64,000 nucleotides of DNA from JAIOQJ01 sp963718635 (GTDB taxonomy: Bacteria; Planctomycetota; Planctomycetia; Gemmatales; Gemmataceae): the NCBI GenBank assembly GCA_963718635.1, contig OY970367.1:1798001-1862000 (forward strand). Direction: 5' to 3'. Positions 19,093-28,024 of this stretch are shown here, piece by piece. Both the position numbers and the translations under genes were made by a program. The notes beneath the pieces are model-generated. The model was not told the DNA's origin. It was given only the letters and a program-made list of their open reading frames with translations, and did not search any database. The stretch's first letter is position 1; each line of letters starts with the position of its first letter.

Positions 19093-19431
19093 TTATTTCG
19101 CAACGCGATCCGTGGCGACAAGAACGACCGCGCCGACGATCAGCAGGAAGGCCGCGCCTGTACGCCACGTCGGAACTTCGCCCAGGTAAAAATAGCCAAA
19201 CACGACGAACGCCGACACCGAGATGACCTCCTGAATGATCTTCAGTTGTGTCGCGGTGAACTCCCCGTAACCATAGCGGTTGGCGGGAACTTGGAAAGCA
19301 TATTCGGGCAGGGCGATCAGCCAGCTAATCAGAATCACCAGGACAAGGGGGACGTTCTTATATTTGAGATGGCCATACCAGGCGACGGTCATGAACGCGT
19401 TCGAGGCCAACAACAACAAAACAGTTTGCAT
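19093..19431 (-). CDS. DUF486 family small membrane protein
   Basis: 112 residues, four predicted transmembrane helices (TVLLLLASNAFMTVAWYGHL; VPLVLVILISWLIALPEY; LKIIQEVISVSAFVVFGYFYL; GAAFLLIVGAVVLVA). The motifs PANRYGYGEFTATQLKIIQE and AWYGHLK identify DUF486, a family related to DMT transporters with no known substrate. The start at 19431 follows AGGGGGAAATTG. It lies just downstream of the dehydrogenase gene, whose true stop is at 19465, so the two may be cotranscribed. Confidence 0.88.
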   Translation of the reverse strand: MQTVLLLLASNAFMTVAWYGHLKYKNVPLVLVILISWLIALPEYAFQVPANRYGYGEFTATQLKIIQEVISVSAFVVFGYFYLGEVPTWRTGAAFLLIVGAVVLVATDRVAK

Positions 19432-19464
19432 CAATTTCCCCCTGCTGATCCTTTTCACCTATCT

Positions 19465-20374
19465 TCAGTGCTTGATCCCCGAGATCATCTCCAACGCAAC
19501 CAAGAGAGACTGCGTGCCTTTACGCCCATAACCTTGGGCGCGGCACGGCTTCGTAAAGCTGCTTGGTCAGCGCTAAGCCCGGCAGGAAGAGGTTCATCTT
19601 CTCCGCTTCCGCCAAGGCGATGCGCATGTCTTTGATAAAATGCTCGACGTAGAATCCGGGTTCGAAGTTGCGCTGCAAGATGCGTGCGCTATAGATATCA
19701 AGCGATTTGCTGCCGGCGGCGCCGACGGAGACGCTCTTCAAGACTGTCTCCACATCAAGGCCTGCTTTATAGGCGTAGAGCAACCCTTCGCACATCGCCA
19801 CCATCGTCGATGAAATAAGAATCTGATTCACCATTTTGGTATGTTGACCGGCGCCGGCCGGGCCCTGGTGAACGATCGTCTTGCCCATGCATTCGAAGAT
19901 CGGCTGGATGGCATCGACGACTTCTTTATCCCCGCCGATCATGATGCTCAATGCGGCGTTTTTCGCGCCAACATCTCCACCGCTTACCGGTGCATCGAGG
20001 ACATACACGCCTTTCGCCTTGCCTGCTTCGTATAGTTCGCAAGCCAAGCCGGGTTCGCTGGTTGTCATATCGACGAGGATGGTACCAGCTTTGCTGCCGG
20101 CCAACGCGCCTTGCGCTTCCAGGAAGACTTCGCGGACATCAATCGGCGTGCCCACAATGGCGAAGACGACATCCGATTGCTCGGCCACTTTCTTCGGACT
20201 CGCCGCAACCGTGGCGCCGAGTGCTTTCAATGCCTCTGTCTTTTCGACGCTGCGGTTATAAACGGTCGCCGAGTATCCCTTAGCCATGAGATGCCCGCAC
20301 ATGGCATGACCCATAACGCCCGTGCCGATCCAGCCGACCCTGGTAACGCCCGGTTGTGCCTTCGAGATTGCCAT
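19465..20374 (-). CDS. 3-hydroxyisobutyrate dehydrogenase family NAD(P) oxidoreductase (frameshift near 19540)
   Basis: Beta-hydroxyacid dehydrogenase family (tartronate semialdehyde reductase / 3-hydroxyisobutyrate dehydrogenase type). Rossmann motif GWIGTGVMGHAMCGHLMAKG near the N-terminus; substrate signature DAPVSGGDVGAKNAALSIMI; catalytic-lysine region GQHTKMVNQILI. The open frame ends abnormally in YEAVPRPRLWA. The expected C-terminus appears in another frame as GYGRKGTQSLLVALEMISGI and stops at 19465. One extra base near 19535-19549 explains this. Restored length is about 303 residues. The start has AAGGGGAA upstream, with adjacent ATGs at 20377 and 20374. The exact substrate is not decided by sequence. 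Confidence 0.9.
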
Positions 20375-20462
20375 CATTTCCCCTTGTGATGAAATTTTCG
20401 CGAGTTATACTTCTTTGTTTCGCAGATTCACAACTGAATCTTCACAATTCCATTTTGCCGAT

Positions 20463-21272
20463 ATGGTGTCATTGATGTTGAACGCGCGTCGCCACGCCCC
20501 GATTGTATTGGTTCCCGGCTTGCTTGGCTTCGATCGGATCGGCTTGGGGAACATCGAACTGAAGCGCTATTTTCCCGGCGTGAAAGAGCATTTGCAAGCC
20601 GTCGGCTATCGGGTGCGCGTGGCCCGTTTGAGCCTCACCCGAGGCGTAGCGGCTCGGGCGGCCGAGCTGCGCCGATTCATCCGGCACGCTTTTCCGCAGG
20701 AGCAAGTTCACGTTTTCGCGCACAGTATGGGCGGGCTGGACGCTCGCTTCATGATCTCAAAACTGGATATGGCTGACCACGTTCGCTCGCTCACCACCAT
20801 TGGCACGCCTCATCGCGGCTGTTCCTTTGCCGATTGGGGTGTTCGCAAACTCGCGTGGTGCATTCAACCCATCCTTCGCTTGCTGAACATATCAGCCGAC
20901 GGTTTTTACGATCTGACGACCGAAAGTTGTTCGCGTTTTAACGAGGAAGTTAAGGATGTGCCCGGCGTGCGCTATCATTCCATCGCCGGTAGCTGCGAAC
21001 GCAGCACGCTCGGGCCTTTTTGGCATCTGCCGTCGAAGATTGTCAACGATTGCGAAGGCGCCAATGACGGCATCGTCTCGGTACATTCAGCGCGCTATGG
21101 CGAACGCTGCGATGTGTGGAACGCCGACCACCTTAACCTGGTAAACTGGACCCGGAGTTCGGCCTTTGGTTCGGAGTTGGCGAGAAACTATCTGCGACTT
21201 GCCAATCGAGCAGTTGGGTTGGAGCGCTCGAACACGCGCATGTATCTCGGTAATCAGCAATTGATTGGTTAG
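20463..21272 (+). CDS. Alpha/beta-hydrolase, triacylglycerol-lipase type
   Basis: 269 residues. The fold shows the oxyanion strand APIVLVPGLLGFD, the nucleophile elbow AHSMGG (Ser in HVFAHSMGGLDARFM), and later Asp and His candidates in EGANDGIVSVHSARYG and WNADHLNLVNW. This pattern fits bacterial lipases of the LipA/LipB type that cleave carboxylic esters. No signal peptide is visible if translation starts at 20463. The frame is open upstream to 20322, but that part overlaps the divergent dehydrogenase gene. The ribosome site is weak, so 20475 is an alternative start. Confidence 0.83.
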   Translation: MVSLMLNARRHAPIVLVPGLLGFDRIGLGNIELKRYFPGVKEHLQAVGYRVRVARLSLTRGVAARAAELRRFIRHAFPQEQVHVFAHSMGGLDARFMISKLDMADHVRSLTTIGTPHRGCSFADWGVRKLAWCIQPILRLLNISADGFYDLTTESCSRFNEEVKDVPGVRYHSIAGSCERSTLGPFWHLPSKIVNDCEGANDGIVSVHSARYGERCDVWNADHLNLVNWTRSSAFGSELARNYLRLANRAVGLERSNTRMYLGNQQLIG

Positions 21273-21273
21273 T

Positions 21274-21348
21274 TGCGATGCGAAGGCTCTGCGCAGCGGA
21301 GCGATTTCTGAGGCAAGCGCTCCGCTGCGCAAAGCCTTCGCGTCGCGG
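21274..21348. repeat. Palindromic repeat (GCGCAGCGGAGCG type)
   Basis: Arms 21274-21303 and 21318-21348: TGCGATGCGAAGGCT...GCGCAGCGGAGCG and CGCTCCGCTGCGC...AGCCTTCGCGTCGC. Related half-copies occur at about 2360-2400 and 28466-28500. It sits in the gap between convergent genes and may also act as a transcription stop. Confidence 0.82.
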
Positions 21349-21394
21349 ATAACGAAATCCCAGCGATGCATTGCAGATTTTTCAGAAGCTCGCA

Positions 21395-22558
21395 TCACTT
21401 CATCGCATTAACTTGCGCAACGACCATATACTGGCCTCCCCGAATATCGCCGCGAACTTGAACGGCGCCCAGCAGATCGACGGCGCGATTGACGAAGGCA
21501 TCCAGACCGACGCCGCTGCCGGCAGTCACGTAGTAGAGCACTTGGCCACGGTCGCTTTCGAGTGCATAGGCTTGCTTGCCATCGATATTGAACCCGGCCC
21601 GTCGCAGGCTGCCGACGCCGGTCCAACGCTGGGCCCCGGTGTTGGCCGTGCGAGCGTCCGCTGGCCAGGCCAGGCCGACGGTGCTTGCGTTGCTGCCGCT
21701 TGGCGATTGCAGAGTCGCCGGTGGTTTGGCGCCATCAGCCAACGGAGGCGGGGTCAGACTTGGCCTCGAAGTAGTTGCGTCGAGGCGTAGACGATCCTGA
21801 CATTTGATGATCCGGTTGTAGCAAACGAGCAACTGCTCTGCCTCTGCATTCTGCTGGCGGAGGCTTTGGTAAATAAGAGTGTAAAGTTTCTCGGCCGTGG
21901 TGTAGTCGCCGCTATGCTCCGCCTGCTCGGCCTTATCCCATTGCGGCGGCGCGGCGGAGACGAACGTCTTGGGATTGGAGGAACTGTTTTTGTCGTACGC
22001 TGCGGTTTCGAAAACCGAGGGATTGTTCGACTTCACAAAAACCGGAGGCGGCGTCAACGCGGCAGGCGCTCCGAGCGCTTCTTTGGGTAGCCAGCGATAC
22101 TCCCCTTCCGGCGGCGTGATCGGGTACCAGGTTGAGTTCTCGTCGCGCTGTTTAGGGCCGTTCACTTCGACCCACGTGCCACGCGGCAACTTTACCTGAG
22201 CCACGGCCAGCGGGCTGTTGTTCTCCGAACCGACGCGCACTTCGACGTTGTCGGCCATTACCAGGGCGTTTTGCTTACCATTGCCGTTGGGGTCGAACTC
22301 GCCTAGAAATCGGTGGTTCACCCAGCTTAAGGCGCCGGGCGGCGCGACGATCGCGACCCAGCCGCCATCTTCATGATGGACGATAACCTGTTCGCCTTTC
22401 CTTAATTTCCCTGTGGGCGGAAACTGCCAACTGGCGCCAGAACGCATTTGGATTTCGGGGAGAACGATAGCGGCCGAATATTTGCCCGCCTGCGCCCAAG
22501 CGAGCGAGGGCAGCGCGGCAACCAGCAGCAGCAGGCCGCCTAATTTTAAGGTGGACAT
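21395..22558 (-). CDS. Secreted protein with two SH3-like domains
   Basis: 387 residues from ATG at 22558, which follows GGGGAGA. A Sec signal (LGGLLLLVAALPSLAWAQ) is followed by two bacterial SH3-type segments: IQMRSGASWQFPPTGKLRKG to GALSWVNHRFLGEF, and VEVRVGSENNSPLAVAQVKL to GEYRWLPKEAL. A short helical repeat region follows (AEHSGDYTTAEKLYTLIYQS), then a low-complexity proline/serine linker, and a C-terminal beta-rich domain (YALESDRGQVLYYVTAGSGV; GGQYMVVAQVNAMK). It probably binds cell-envelope polymers; no enzymatic site is visible. The upstream extension of the frame is repeat-derived. Confidence 0.8.
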   Translation of the reverse strand: MSTLKLGGLLLLVAALPSLAWAQAGKYSAAIVLPEIQMRSGASWQFPPTGKLRKGEQVIVHHEDGGWVAIVAPPGALSWVNHRFLGEFDPNGNGKQNALVMADNVEVRVGSENNSPLAVAQVKLPRGTWVEVNGPKQRDENSTWYPITPPEGEYRWLPKEALGAPAALTPPPVFVKSNNPSVFETAAYDKNSSSNPKTFVSAAPPQWDKAEQAEHSGDYTTAEKLYTLIYQSLRQQNAEAEQLLVCYNRIIKCQDRLRLDATTSRPSLTPPPLADGAKPPATLQSPSGSNASTVGLAWPADARTANTGAQRWTGVGSLRRAGFNIDGKQAYALESDRGQVLYYVTAGSGVGLDAFVNRAVDLLGAVQVRGDIRGGQYMVVAQVNAMK

Positions 22559-22676
22559 CGGCAATCTCCCCAAATCGCGAAACCAGCGCAGCTTCCCCCA
22601 CGAAGCGCATTGGTACAGCCGAGCTATAACCGATGGAATGAAAAGAGCAAGGCGGTTTCTTAAGGACAGCAATGGC

Positions 22677-22790
22677 GGGTTCGCCAACGGATTTTCGCGA
22701 GCGGCGCGGCGTAAGCCCACCGTGGGTTCGGAACCACGGCGGGCTTACGCCGCGCCGCTCGCGAGAATTGCCAGAGAGAGTTAGCGCCCC
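22677..22790. repeat. 114 bp palindromic repeat, GGGTGCGCCAAC-type, copy 3
   Basis: Ends GGGTTCGCCAACGGATT at the left and AGTTAGCGCCCC at the right. Inside is a 30+ bp hairpin (CGCGAGCGGCGCGGCGTAAG arm) around the loop GTGGGTTCGGAACCAC. It is closely similar to copy 4 at 32853-32967, but the loop is inverted relative to that copy. Confidence 0.92.
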
Positions 22791-22871
22791 CACAACCGCA
22801 ACGACCCTCGCCCCTTCCTCTGACGAACCGCTACAAAGTATTTAACTAACCTGATCTACCTGGAGACTGCC

Positions 22872-23558
22872 GTGCCGACATACACCCTTGCCGATCTGGC
22901 CAAAATGTTCGACCATTCGTTGTTGCAACCGGTTTTGACTGACGCCGAACTGGAAAAAGGCTGTCTGTTGGCGCGGGAGTACGATGTGGCTTCGGTCTGC
23001 ATCAAGCCCTACGCCGTTCCGCTTGCCGCGCGAATCTTGTCGGGTTCGAGCGTGGCCGTCTCAACGGTCATCGGGTTTCCCCAAGGCGGCAACAACACCA
23101 AGATTAAAGTGGCGGAGGCCGAACTTGCGATCGCTGAAGGCGCTATCGAACTGGACATGGTCTGCAACATCGGCAAAGTGCTGAGCAAAGATTGGGGATA
23201 CGTGCAAGAAGATATTGCGGCCGTTGTGGAAACTGCCCATCGTCAAAAGGCCAAAGTGAAAGTGATCTTCGAAAACTGTTTCTTGCAGGATGAGCATAAG
23301 GAGATGCTCTGCAAAATCTGCGGCGAGGTGCGAGCGGACTGGGTGAAGACATCTACTGGCTACGGCGAAAGCGGCGCTACCGATCATGACCTGAACCTGA
23401 TGCGCCGTTGCTCGCCGCCGCACGTTCAGGTAAAAGCGGCGGGAGGCGTCCGCACTTTCGAACGCGTTTTGGCGGTGCGAGCCTTGGGCGTGACCCGCGT
23501 CGGCGCGACCGCGACTAAAGCGATCCTTGATGAGTGCCGCGCCAAGTTGGGAGCTTGA
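22872..23558 (+). CDS. deoC: Deoxyribose-phosphate aldolase
   Basis: 228 residues. Cleaves 2-deoxyribose-5-phosphate to glyceraldehyde-3-phosphate and acetaldehyde in deoxynucleoside catabolism. DeoC landmarks: FDHSLLQPVLTDAELEKGC, STVIGFPQGGNNTKIKVAEA, ELDMVCNIG, VKVIFENC, the Schiff-base lysine in WVKTSTGYGESGAT and VKAAGGVRTFE. The start is GTG at 22872 with GGAG upstream. No other nucleoside-catabolism gene is adjacent. The length is normal for the family. Confidence 0.95.
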   Translation: MPTYTLADLAKMFDHSLLQPVLTDAELEKGCLLAREYDVASVCIKPYAVPLAARILSGSSVAVSTVIGFPQGGNNTKIKVAEAELAIAEGAIELDMVCNIGKVLSKDWGYVQEDIAAVVETAHRQKAKVKVIFENCFLQDEHKEMLCKICGEVRADWVKTSTGYGESGATDHDLNLMRRCSPPHVQVKAAGGVRTFERVLAVRALGVTRVGATATKAILDECRAKLGA

Positions 23559-23572
23559 GAAAACTGACCGGC

Positions 23573-24436
23573 TCATCCATCGACCGAAATCCCGGCAGCG
23601 CGCAATTTCGCTTCGAGCTGCTTGATGCGTTCGGTGGCCTCATGCGCTCGCTTCGCTTCTTCATCGGCTCGCTTCGCTTCTTCGTTTGCTCGCTTCGCTT
23701 CTTCGTTCGCTCGCTTCGCTTCTTCGTTCGCTCGCTTCGTCGATTCATCCGCCTGCTTAATCGCTTCGTCGGCGCGCTGCGCCGAAGAGCGGGCCCGTCG
23801 CGCTTCGGCTGCAGCGCTCTCTCTGCCGCTAAGAACGATTTTGCCGTTCCCATCTGTCCAGCGTAGCCATGTCTCGGTAACGCCTTCGTACTCGCCTTCC
23901 CATAGTGCAAGGCCTAGTCCGAAATCGCTGAACCGAGCGGGATCTGTCGGGCGATATTTCCCTTTCTCGAGATAGAACGTGCGCAATAATCCTCCATCGA
24001 GCACTTCATCAGGATCGAAGATGACATAAAAAGGAACGCTAATGCGCTCGTAGGCGGCCAGCTTATCGGTATCTTCGCCGCCCCTTTTATCGGATACAAT
24101 TTCTATCACGATATCCGGAACCTTGCCCACGATCCAAGTGAAGTACGAGCGAAAATCCTTCTTCCGTGCTTCGGGCGGAGGAGCGACATCGATCGCAAAC
24201 ATCGTGTCGGGCACCAAGGGCGGCTCTTTGTACTGAAAAAAGAGCCCAACATTGGCCAGCACTCGGAATGGACGATCTTGCGGACTTTTCCACGAAGTGC
24301 ACAACGGCTCCGTGAGCAAGCGGTACTGCTTTTCGACTAAGAGGTTGTCCACGGGCTTGCCATCCTCCGTGACTAGCAGGCTAGTATCAGGATAAACGTC
24401 AACTTCGAGAAGTGCGGCTGTACTATTCGTTGGCAT
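23573..24436 (-). CDS. Uma2 family protein with heptad-repeat coiled-coil tail
   Basis: 287 residues from ATG at 24436, which has a strong AGGAGGAAA. The Uma2 (DUF820) domain has the PD-(D/E)xK-like restriction-nuclease fold: PDTMFAIDVAPPPE, IVGKVPDIVIEIVSD (acidic catalytic strand), DKLAAYERISVPFYVIFDPD. From about residue 220 the chain is a charged coiled coil made of heptads (KRANEEA repeated, AKRADEEAKRAHEAT). At DNA level these are 21 bp tandem repeats. Uma2 proteins are strongly expanded in planctomycetes and cyanobacteria and their biological role is unknown; the nuclease activity is inferred from fold only. Confidence 0.87.
   Translation of the reverse strand: MPTNSTAALLEVDVYPDTSLLVTEDGKPVDNLLVEKQYRLLTEPLCTSWKSPQDRPFRVLANVGLFFQYKEPPLVPDTMFAIDVAPPPEARKKDFRSYFTWIVGKVPDIVIEIVSDKRGGEDTDKLAAYERISVPFYVIFDPDEVLDGGLLRTFYLEKGKYRPTDPARFSDFGLGLALWEGEYEGVTETWLRWTDGNGKIVLSGRESAAAEARRARSSAQRADEAIKQADESTKRANEEAKRANEEAKRANEEAKRADEEAKRAHEATERIKQLEAKLRAAGISVDG
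23646..23750 (-). repeat. Five 21 bp tandem repeats coding coiled-coil heptads
   Basis: Units GCTCGCTTCGCTTCTTCNNNN at 23646, 23667, 23688, 23709 and 23730. Units three and four are identical. They encode successive heptads (consensus KRANEEA) of the Uma2 protein tail. The near-identity at nucleotide level implies recent expansion by slippage. Confidence 0.92.
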
Positions 24437-24526
24437 CGGTTTTCCTCCTGGCTCTGCCGACAGTTTACCCAATTTTCAGTGCGCTTGCCAGATTGTTGAG
24501 CCGGCCGCAAAAATCGTTGTCGCTGG

Positions 24527-24967
24527 TTACGCATTGGCATCTGGCACAAAACTGAGCGACGCCGAGTTAAGACAATAGCGTTGGCCAGTAGGTCGGGGCC
24601 CGTCGTCGAAGCGATGGCCGAGGTGTCCGTCGCAGCGCTTACAACGGATTTCGATGCGCATCATTCCATAGCTGCGGTCCTCGATGCAGGCAATATGTTC
24701 GGCATCGAACGGTTCGAAGAAGCTCGGCCAACCGGTGCCCGATTCGAACTTGGACGACGAACTAAAAAGCGGCAGGCTGCATAAGCGGCAGACATAGACG
24801 CCAGGCTGTTTCTGGTTCAACAGCCCGCCACAAAACGCCGGCTCGGTGCCGTGTTTCAGAATAACGCGCTTCTCTTCGGCAGTCAGGCCGGCCGCCAGCG
24901 TTGCCAGTGCATCCGCGGGCAAAGGCGAGAGATCATAACCCGAAGGCGACTTGGTTGAGTGATTCAT
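24527..24967 (-). CDS. msrB: Peptide-methionine (R)-S-oxide reductase
   Basis: 146 residues. Repairs methionine-R-sulfoxide in proteins. Zinc-binding cysteine pairs CRLC and CKRC are present. The core motif FESGTGWPSFFEP matches MsrB, and the catalytic cysteine is in GQRYCLNSASLSF. A second conserved stretch is GHLGHRFDDGPRPTG. The start at 24967 follows GGTGGGAAG; the ATG at 24982 is poorer. No signal peptide is seen, so a cytoplasmic location is likely. It lies just downstream of gcvH on the same strand. Confidence 0.95.
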   Translation of the reverse strand: MNHSTKSPSGYDLSPLPADALATLAAGLTAEEKRVILKHGTEPAFCGGLLNQKQPGVYVCRLCSLPLFSSSSKFESGTGWPSFFEPFDAEHIACIEDRSYGMMRIEIRCKRCDGHLGHRFDDGPRPTGQRYCLNSASLSFVPDANA

Positions 24968-25046
24968 GATGCTTCCCACCACTTTCGCGATTGATCGTCC
25001 GATATGGATCGTGCACGCCGTGATTTCGCCACGTTTACGAGCTCCG

Positions 25047-25433
25047 TTAATGCCCGTCTTCGGAAAGCTGTTTTTCGTAGGTCGGCAAATCCATCAGGTT
25101 GGCCAGGCTTGTAGCCGGCTCGACTTTGACTTTCAGCATCCAGCCCTTGCCGTAGGGATCTTGATTGACGATCGCCGGATCGGCGCTCACGCTCGAATTC
25201 ACTTCGATCACTTCACCGGCCACGGGCGCGATCAGGTCGAAGACTGCCTTGACCGATTCGATCTCGCCGAACGGCTTGCCCGCTTCGAGCTTCTTGCCGA
25301 TCTTGGGCAAATCGAGAACGGTAACGTCCGTCAGTTGATCGATGGCGAATTGCGTGATGCCGACCGTGCAGACATCCCCCTGGAGAAGTGCCCACTCGTG
25401 CGATTTCGCGTACCGAAGTTTCGACAGATCCAT
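25047..25433 (-). CDS. gcvH: Glycine cleavage system H protein
   Basis: 128 residues. Lipoyl carrier that shuttles the methylamine group between the P, T and L proteins. The lipoylation lysine is in GEIESVKAVFDLIAPV. N-terminal YAKSHEWALLQGDVCTVGIT and C-terminal KGWMLKVKVE fit the family. It lies 39 bp after gcvT, forming a gcvT-gcvH operon. gcvP and a lipoate ligase are not in the window. The ribosome site is weak (GAGAAA). Confidence 0.95.
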   Translation of the reverse strand: MDLSKLRYAKSHEWALLQGDVCTVGITQFAIDQLTDVTVLDLPKIGKKLEAGKPFGEIESVKAVFDLIAPVAGEVIEVNSSVSADPAIVNQDPYGKGWMLKVKVEPATSLANLMDLPTYEKQLSEDGH

Positions 25434-25472
25434 CGTTTTCTCGATTAGGTGTAAGGTGAGCAAAGATACGTT

Positions 25473-26582
25473 TTAGTTGATAATCTTTCGCCTGGAATAA
25501 AACGGCAGCGATACCACCTTGGCAGGCACTTGCGCACCTCGGATATCGATCAAGAGCTCGTTGCCGACCTCTGCCTGCTCGTTGACCACATAGGCCATCG
25601 CGATTGATTTTTCGAGTGTCGGGGCAAAACTGCCGCTGGTCACCGTGCCGATTGTTTTATGATCCTTCAGCACGAAACAACCTTCGCGAGCAGCCTTGCG
25701 TCCTTCGAGTTCCAGGCCGACACGTTTGGAGCACGGCGCCTCGGCGGCCTTTAAAAGTGCATCCCGGCCGATGAACGACACCTTATTCAGTTTAACGGCC
25801 CACCCTAAGCCTGCTTGGAAAGGGTCGATAGCCTCGTTCAATTCATGGCCATAAAGGGGCATGGCCGCTTCCAGTCGCAACGTATCGCGGGCGCCCAACC
25901 CGCAGGGCACGATCGGATAGCCGAAGCGCCAATCCGTCTGCTTTTCAGTGAGGAAAAATACCAACTCTTCGACGTACTCTTTCGGCACGATGATCTCGTA
26001 GCCATCTTCGCCGGTATAACCCGTGCGGCTGACGATCTGCAAACCGTCTCGATCAGGAATATCGTGAACGGAGGCAAAGTAGTATTTCAAACCCGCCGCT
26101 TCCGCATTGCTTTCGATTGCCCGCGGCCCCTGCAAGGCGATCATCGACCAATCGAAGGTCCGGTCGGTGATGGTGACGTCGCCGGGTCCAAGGTGTTTCT
26201 GAATCCAGTTGACGATCTTGATGCGGTTCGAGGCATTCACGACCATCAACCAAAATTCGGGTAGCCGATAGACGAGCACATCGTCAAGTATGCCGCCTTG
26301 TTCGTTGCAAATCAGGCCATAGCGAACTTGGCCCATCTTCATCGTCGAGACTTCGTTGGTAAAGACTTGCTCAATCGCCTGCATAGCGGCGGAGCCTTCA
26401 AAGACCAGCCTCCCCATGTGCGAAATATCGAAGAGTCCGCAAGATTGGCGCACCGTCTTGTGCTCTTCCATGATGGACGTATATTGCACGGGCATTTCCC
26501 ACCCGCCGAAGGGAACCATGCGCGCCTGCCGGCTCACGTGCCAATCGAACAACGGTGTTCGCAAATTGTTCATGGAAGTCAT
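25473..26582 (-). CDS. gcvT: Glycine cleavage system T protein (aminomethyltransferase)
   Basis: 369 residues. Transfers the methylene group from aminomethyl-lipoyl H protein to tetrahydrofolate, releasing ammonia. Conserved segments: RMVPFGGWEMPVQYTSIMEE, CGLFDISHMGR, YTGEDGYEIIVP, GLGARDTLRLEAAMPLYGHE (catalytic-Asp region), and a C-terminal barrel with TIGTVTSGSFAPTLEKSIAM. ATG 26582 is preferred, with 26573 as an alternative three codons downstream. The frame runs further upstream through the divergent promoter region without a credible start. No glycine riboswitch was recognised upstream. Confidence 0.95.
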   Translation of the reverse strand: MTSMNNLRTPLFDWHVSRQARMVPFGGWEMPVQYTSIMEEHKTVRQSCGLFDISHMGRLVFEGSAAMQAIEQVFTNEVSTMKMGQVRYGLICNEQGGILDDVLVYRLPEFWLMVVNASNRIKIVNWIQKHLGPGDVTITDRTFDWSMIALQGPRAIESNAEAAGLKYYFASVHDIPDRDGLQIVSRTGYTGEDGYEIIVPKEYVEELVFFLTEKQTDWRFGYPIVPCGLGARDTLRLEAAMPLYGHELNEAIDPFQAGLGWAVKLNKVSFIGRDALLKAAEAPCSKRVGLELEGRKAAREGCFVLKDHKTIGTVTSGSFAPTLEKSIAMAYVVNEQAEVGNELLIDIRGAQVPAKVVSLPFYSRRKIIN

Positions 26583-26785
26583 TGACCCATTCGCTGCCAA
26601 ACAAAGAATGCACTTCAATTTTAGGGAACCTCTATCCAGATTGCGAGAACGGCGATTGCAAGTTCCGCGCATCTGAAGCAAAGCGTCGCTATTCCCTGAA
26701 CGCGCGGCTCGCTTTTTTCTCGATATAAGGTAACTTGAAATCTGTGCAGCCAATGCGTTTCGAAGTACATCGAAGGGCTAAGAAC

Positions 26786-28024
26786 ATGTACCGCTACCCC
26801 GTGCTGGCATTGCTTCTACTAGCGCCCTGCAACGCGCAGGCCGAGACGCCTCAGGAGGTCTTCGAGCAACGCATCTTGCCGATCTTCAAGTCGCCGAATC
26901 CATCCAGTTGTGTGCAGTGCCATCTCGCTGGTGTCGATTTGAAAAACTACATCCTTCCTTCATCCCGCGATACCTTTCTCTCCTTGCGCGATCAAGGATT
27001 GATCGACTTGGCCGACATCGATAAGTCCAAAATTCTTGGCCTTATTCGGATGGGCAAGGACGACAAAACAAAAGCGACAACTATCCATCAGCAGAATCGA
27101 TCCAAAGAGTTCAACGCTTTTGTTGCCTGGCTCAAAGCGAGCGCCGCCGATCCCCTTTTGCGGGACGCGCCGAAGCTGAAGCCGGCTGAACTGGCCAAGC
27201 CGCCGCGGCCCGTTGAAGTGATTCGGCACGAGCGCAAAGATCGCCTGCTCGAATCATTCGAAACGAATGTCTGGTCGATGCGTTTCCGTTGCATGAACTG
27301 CCACAACGAAGGCACGCCGCAGAACCAAAAGTTCGTGAAAGACTTCGGCGAGCGCGTTGCCTGGTTCAAGAAAAGCGGTCCCGAAGCGACACTGGATTAT
27401 CTGATGCAGAGTAAGCTGATCGACACGAAGAATCCCGAAAAGAGCCTGCTGTTATTGAAGCCTTTGAACCTCGAAAAGCACCAGGGAGGCGTCAAATTCG
27501 AAGTCGGCGACCAGGGCTATAAAGCAATGCGTAATTTTCTGGTCGACTACGCAAAAATTATGAACGACGACTACGAAACGGCCGAGGCCTTGCCGAAGAG
27601 TGCATCAAGGCTCCAGTTCGGAACCGATCGTTGGCTGAAGCTGACCAATACCCCTGCCGAGTGGGGAGACAAACTACTAATGGTCTCTGTTTACGCTTGG
27701 GATCCTAAGGCGCGCGCTTGGGAAAAAGAGCCAATCGCCACCAGCGACCGCAAGGTTTGGGGCAAGGGTAAGCAGTGGCAGCATAACCTTACCCTGGTGG
27801 CGGACAAAGAATCGGCGCGAGCGAAGCTATGGAAGAATAAACCCTTCTTGGAAGCAGGCAAATACCTCGTGAAAGTATACGTCGATGCCAAGGGTAAGCT
27901 CGCTAGCGATTGGCAAACAACGCTGGACGAATCGGAGTATGTGGGACAAGTTGAAATAAACACGGCCTGGAAAGAAGGCTACGGCGCCATGACTACCGTT
28001 GATGCCGCCGGCGTGAAGAAGTAA
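26786..28024 (+). CDS. Secreted diheme c-type cytochrome, planctomycete type
   Basis: 412 residues. Sec signal YPVLALLLLAPCNAQA, then two CxxCH heme sites: CVQCH about residue 47 and CMNCH about residue 170. The rest is mainly beta/alpha without catalytic motifs, with a C-terminal domain containing RLQFGTDRWLKLTNTPAEWG and AGKYLVKVYVDAKGKLASDW. It probably acts as a periplasmic electron carrier in sugar- or sulfatide-degradation machinery, as is common for such planctomycete proteins, but no partner is adjacent. The start ATG 26786 directly precedes the signal peptide; an in-frame start at 26735 gives an unlikely extension. Confidence 0.83.
   Translation: MYRYPVLALLLLAPCNAQAETPQEVFEQRILPIFKSPNPSSCVQCHLAGVDLKNYILPSSRDTFLSLRDQGLIDLADIDKSKILGLIRMGKDDKTKATTIHQQNRSKEFNAFVAWLKASAADPLLRDAPKLKPAELAKPPRPVEVIRHERKDRLLESFETNVWSMRFRCMNCHNEGTPQNQKFVKDFGERVAWFKKSGPEATLDYLMQSKLIDTKNPEKSLLLLKPLNLEKHQGGVKFEVGDQGYKAMRNFLVDYAKIMNDDYETAEALPKSASRLQFGTDRWLKLTNTPAEWGDKLLMVSVYAWDPKARAWEKEPIATSDRKVWGKGKQWQHNLTLVADKESARAKLWKNKPFLEAGKYLVKVYVDAKGKLASDWQTTLDESEYVGQVEINTAWKEGYGAMTTVDAAGVKK

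Noticed and set aside
23646..23750. CRISPR-like spaced repeats
   Set aside because: The 21 bp units are contiguous, without spacers, and lie in a coding heptad array.
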